Assembly (NCBI GenBank): GCA_945947715.1
Contig: CAMEYZ010000006.1
Span: 1-24,287, forward strand
Reading direction: 5' to 3'
From: an uncultured Clostridia bacterium
GTDB taxonomy: Bacteria > Bacillota > Clostridia > Oscillospirales > Ruminococcaceae
DNA: 24,287 bases
Shown here: positions 23,194-24,287 of the stretch, in pieces
Numbering within the stretch: the stretch's first letter is position 1
How the letters are laid out: each line of letters opens with the position of its first letter
Notes under the pieces: model-generated
Told to the model about the DNA's origin: nothing
Database searches by the model: none
What the model saw: only the letters and a program-made list of their open reading frames with translations
Program-made: the position numbers and the translations under genes

Positions 23194-24287
23194 ATGGCAC
23201 AGCTTATCTATGACGAAAGCGGAAGACTTTTGTTCACGGAGGAGATGCGGCGCGAATATACCATACTTATCCCGCAGATGCTTCCCATTCATTTTACTTT
23301 GCTTGAACGAATCCTGAATAATAACGGCTATAAGGTCGAGCTTTTAAAGACCACTGGTCGTCCTATCGTTGATGAAGGTCTCCGCGACGTTCATAACGAT
23401 ACCTGCTATCCTGCCCTGCTTGTTATCGGGCAGATGATAAATGCGCTTAAATCCGGAAAGTACGACGTCCACAAGACTGCTCTGATGATTACTCAGACAG
23501 GCGGTGGCTGCCGTGCTTCCAACTATATAAATCTGCTGAGAAAGGCTCTTATCAAGAACGGACTGGAATTTGTTCCCGTGGTGTCGCTGAATACCTCGGG
23601 AATGGAGAAAAATCCGGGCTTCAAGCTGACGCTTCCGCTGCTGCTGGAGATGGGTACGGCTATCTGCTATGCCGATCTTATCATGCTGGCAGCCAATCAG
23701 GTGCGCCCCTATGAGGTCAACAAGGGCGACACCGACAGGCTCATTAAAGAATGGGTTGAAAAGCTTGTGGCTATCAACGTTCCGATAAACGGCTTCTATG
23801 CACGTTCGGTGGATATACTCCGCAGCTTCGAGGCGATACCTTATCGTAAGGAAGAGCGTATACGCGTGGGAATAGTCGGCGAGATATACATAAAATATGC
23901 TCCGCTGGGAAACAACAAGCTGGAGGAATTCCTGCAGGACGAGGGCTGCGAGGTGGTAGTTCCGGGACTGTTGGATTTTATCCTGTTCATGTGCGATCAT
24001 CATATGGTGGATTATCGGCTGTATCATGTGCGGCATGTAAAGGCTATGGCGTCGGGAGCTATCAAGAAATTCCTGATAATGATGCAGAACAAGATGATAA
24101 AGGCTGTGGAGCAGACAAGGTTTCGTCCGCCGTCCAAATTTGAGGAGACCAAGGAAAATGCAATGCCCTATGTGTCCGAGGCGAACAAAATGGGCGAAGG
24201 GTGGCTTCTCACCGCGGAAATGGTGGAGCTTATCAATTCCGGCACAAAGAATATCGTTTGTGCGCAGCCCTTTGGCTGTCTGCCGAA
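23194..24287 (+). CDS. 2-hydroxyacyl-CoA dehydratase activase-related protein, 3' end outside the window
   Basis: An open frame from ATG 23194 runs off the window (364 codons seen). It begins MAQLIYDESGRLLFTEEMRR, then has IPQMLPIHFTLLERILNNNG and conserved-looking cysteine motifs: DTCYPALLVIGQ (about residues 69-80), TQTGGGCRASNY (about 99-110) and FMCDHHMVDYRL (about 265-276), the last before KFRPPS-like FRPPSKFEE. This matches the second half (DUF2229/dehydratase-like part) of the large clostridial acyl-CoA dehydratase activase proteins, where Cys residues bind an iron-sulfur cluster. In many relatives this part is fused to an ATPase (BcrA/BadF-type) domain; here it starts as a separate gene, so the ATPase may be encoded next or elsewhere. 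Substrate unknown. GAGGA lies about 12 bases before ATG, rather far. Confidence 0.85.
   Translation, partial: MAQLIYDESGRLLFTEEMRREYTILIPQMLPIHFTLLERILNNNGYKVELLKTTGRPIVDEGLRDVHNDTCYPALLVIGQMINALKSGKYDVHKTALMITQTGGGCRASNYINLLRKALIKNGLEFVPVVSLNTSGMEKNPGFKLTLPLLLEMGTAICYADLIMLAANQVRPYEVNKGDTDRLIKEWVEKLVAINVPINGFYARSVDILRSFEAIPYRKEERIRVGIVGEIYIKYAPLGNNKLEEFLQDEGCEVVVPGLLDFILFMCDHHMVDYRLYHVRHVKAMASGAIKKFLIMMQNKMIKAVEQTRFRPPSKFEETKENAMPYVSEANKMGEGWLLTAEMVELINSGTKNIVCAQPFGCLP

Noticed and set aside
23344..24036. 230-residue minus-strand frame near the right edge
   Set aside because: It is opposite the activase-related gene, whose conserved Cys motifs identify the real coding strand.

Overview
The window looks like the chromosome of a low-to-mid GC Firmicute of the Clostridia, most likely a Ruminococcus-like member of the Oscillospiraceae (inference). 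Support: the spoIIGA-sigE sporulation pair, the cluster hprK-murB-rapZ-whiA-dnaE with HPr kinase (a Gram-positive carbon-control enzyme), AAAGGA/GGAGG ribosome sites throughout, and several perfect TTGACA-17-TATAAT promoters. No phage, IS element, CRISPR array or rRNA was seen.

Layout. (1) Positions 1-3306, minus strand: a decayed small membrane protein gene at the left edge, an MFS transporter, a tRNA-Gly(CCC) with its own consensus promoter, sigE (pro-sigma-E) and spoIIGA (its processing protease). (2) 3300-6168, plus strand: a consensus promoter overlapping the spoIIGA start drives an NYN-LOTUS RNA-binding/nuclease-type gene broken by one in-frame TAG, then a HAD phosphatase; a second promoter drives a degenerate EAL + HDOD regulator. 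(3) 6213-13397: hprK, an intrinsic-type hairpin, then a tightly packed murB-rapZ-whiA-dnaE operon ending in a strong bidirectional terminator. (4) 13470-18473, minus strand: a 1667-residue cytoplasmic protein made of an uncharacterised N-terminal domain, about 17 tandem units of a 51-residue repeat, a globular domain, a Pro/Lys-rich linker and a C-terminal zinc ribbon. (5) 18791-24287, plus strand: a DUF6062-like Cys/His protein, a secreted GH25 lysozyme with four Ig-like domains, a DUF4085-like protein, tRNA-Lys(TTT), a thioredoxin and the start of a 2-hydroxyacyl-CoA dehydratase activase-related protein cut by the window end.

Most genes are core. The least described element is the giant repeat protein; its unit length is kept at 51 residues across most of the array, and three adjacent units are still similar at the DNA level. 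Other points worth checking are the amber codon in the NYN-LOTUS gene, the spoIIGA start, where the ATG has no ribosome site and lies inside a divergent -35 box, and the frameshifted small membrane gene. Functional links between the unusual genes are not shown by the sequence; they appear to be separate transcription units.
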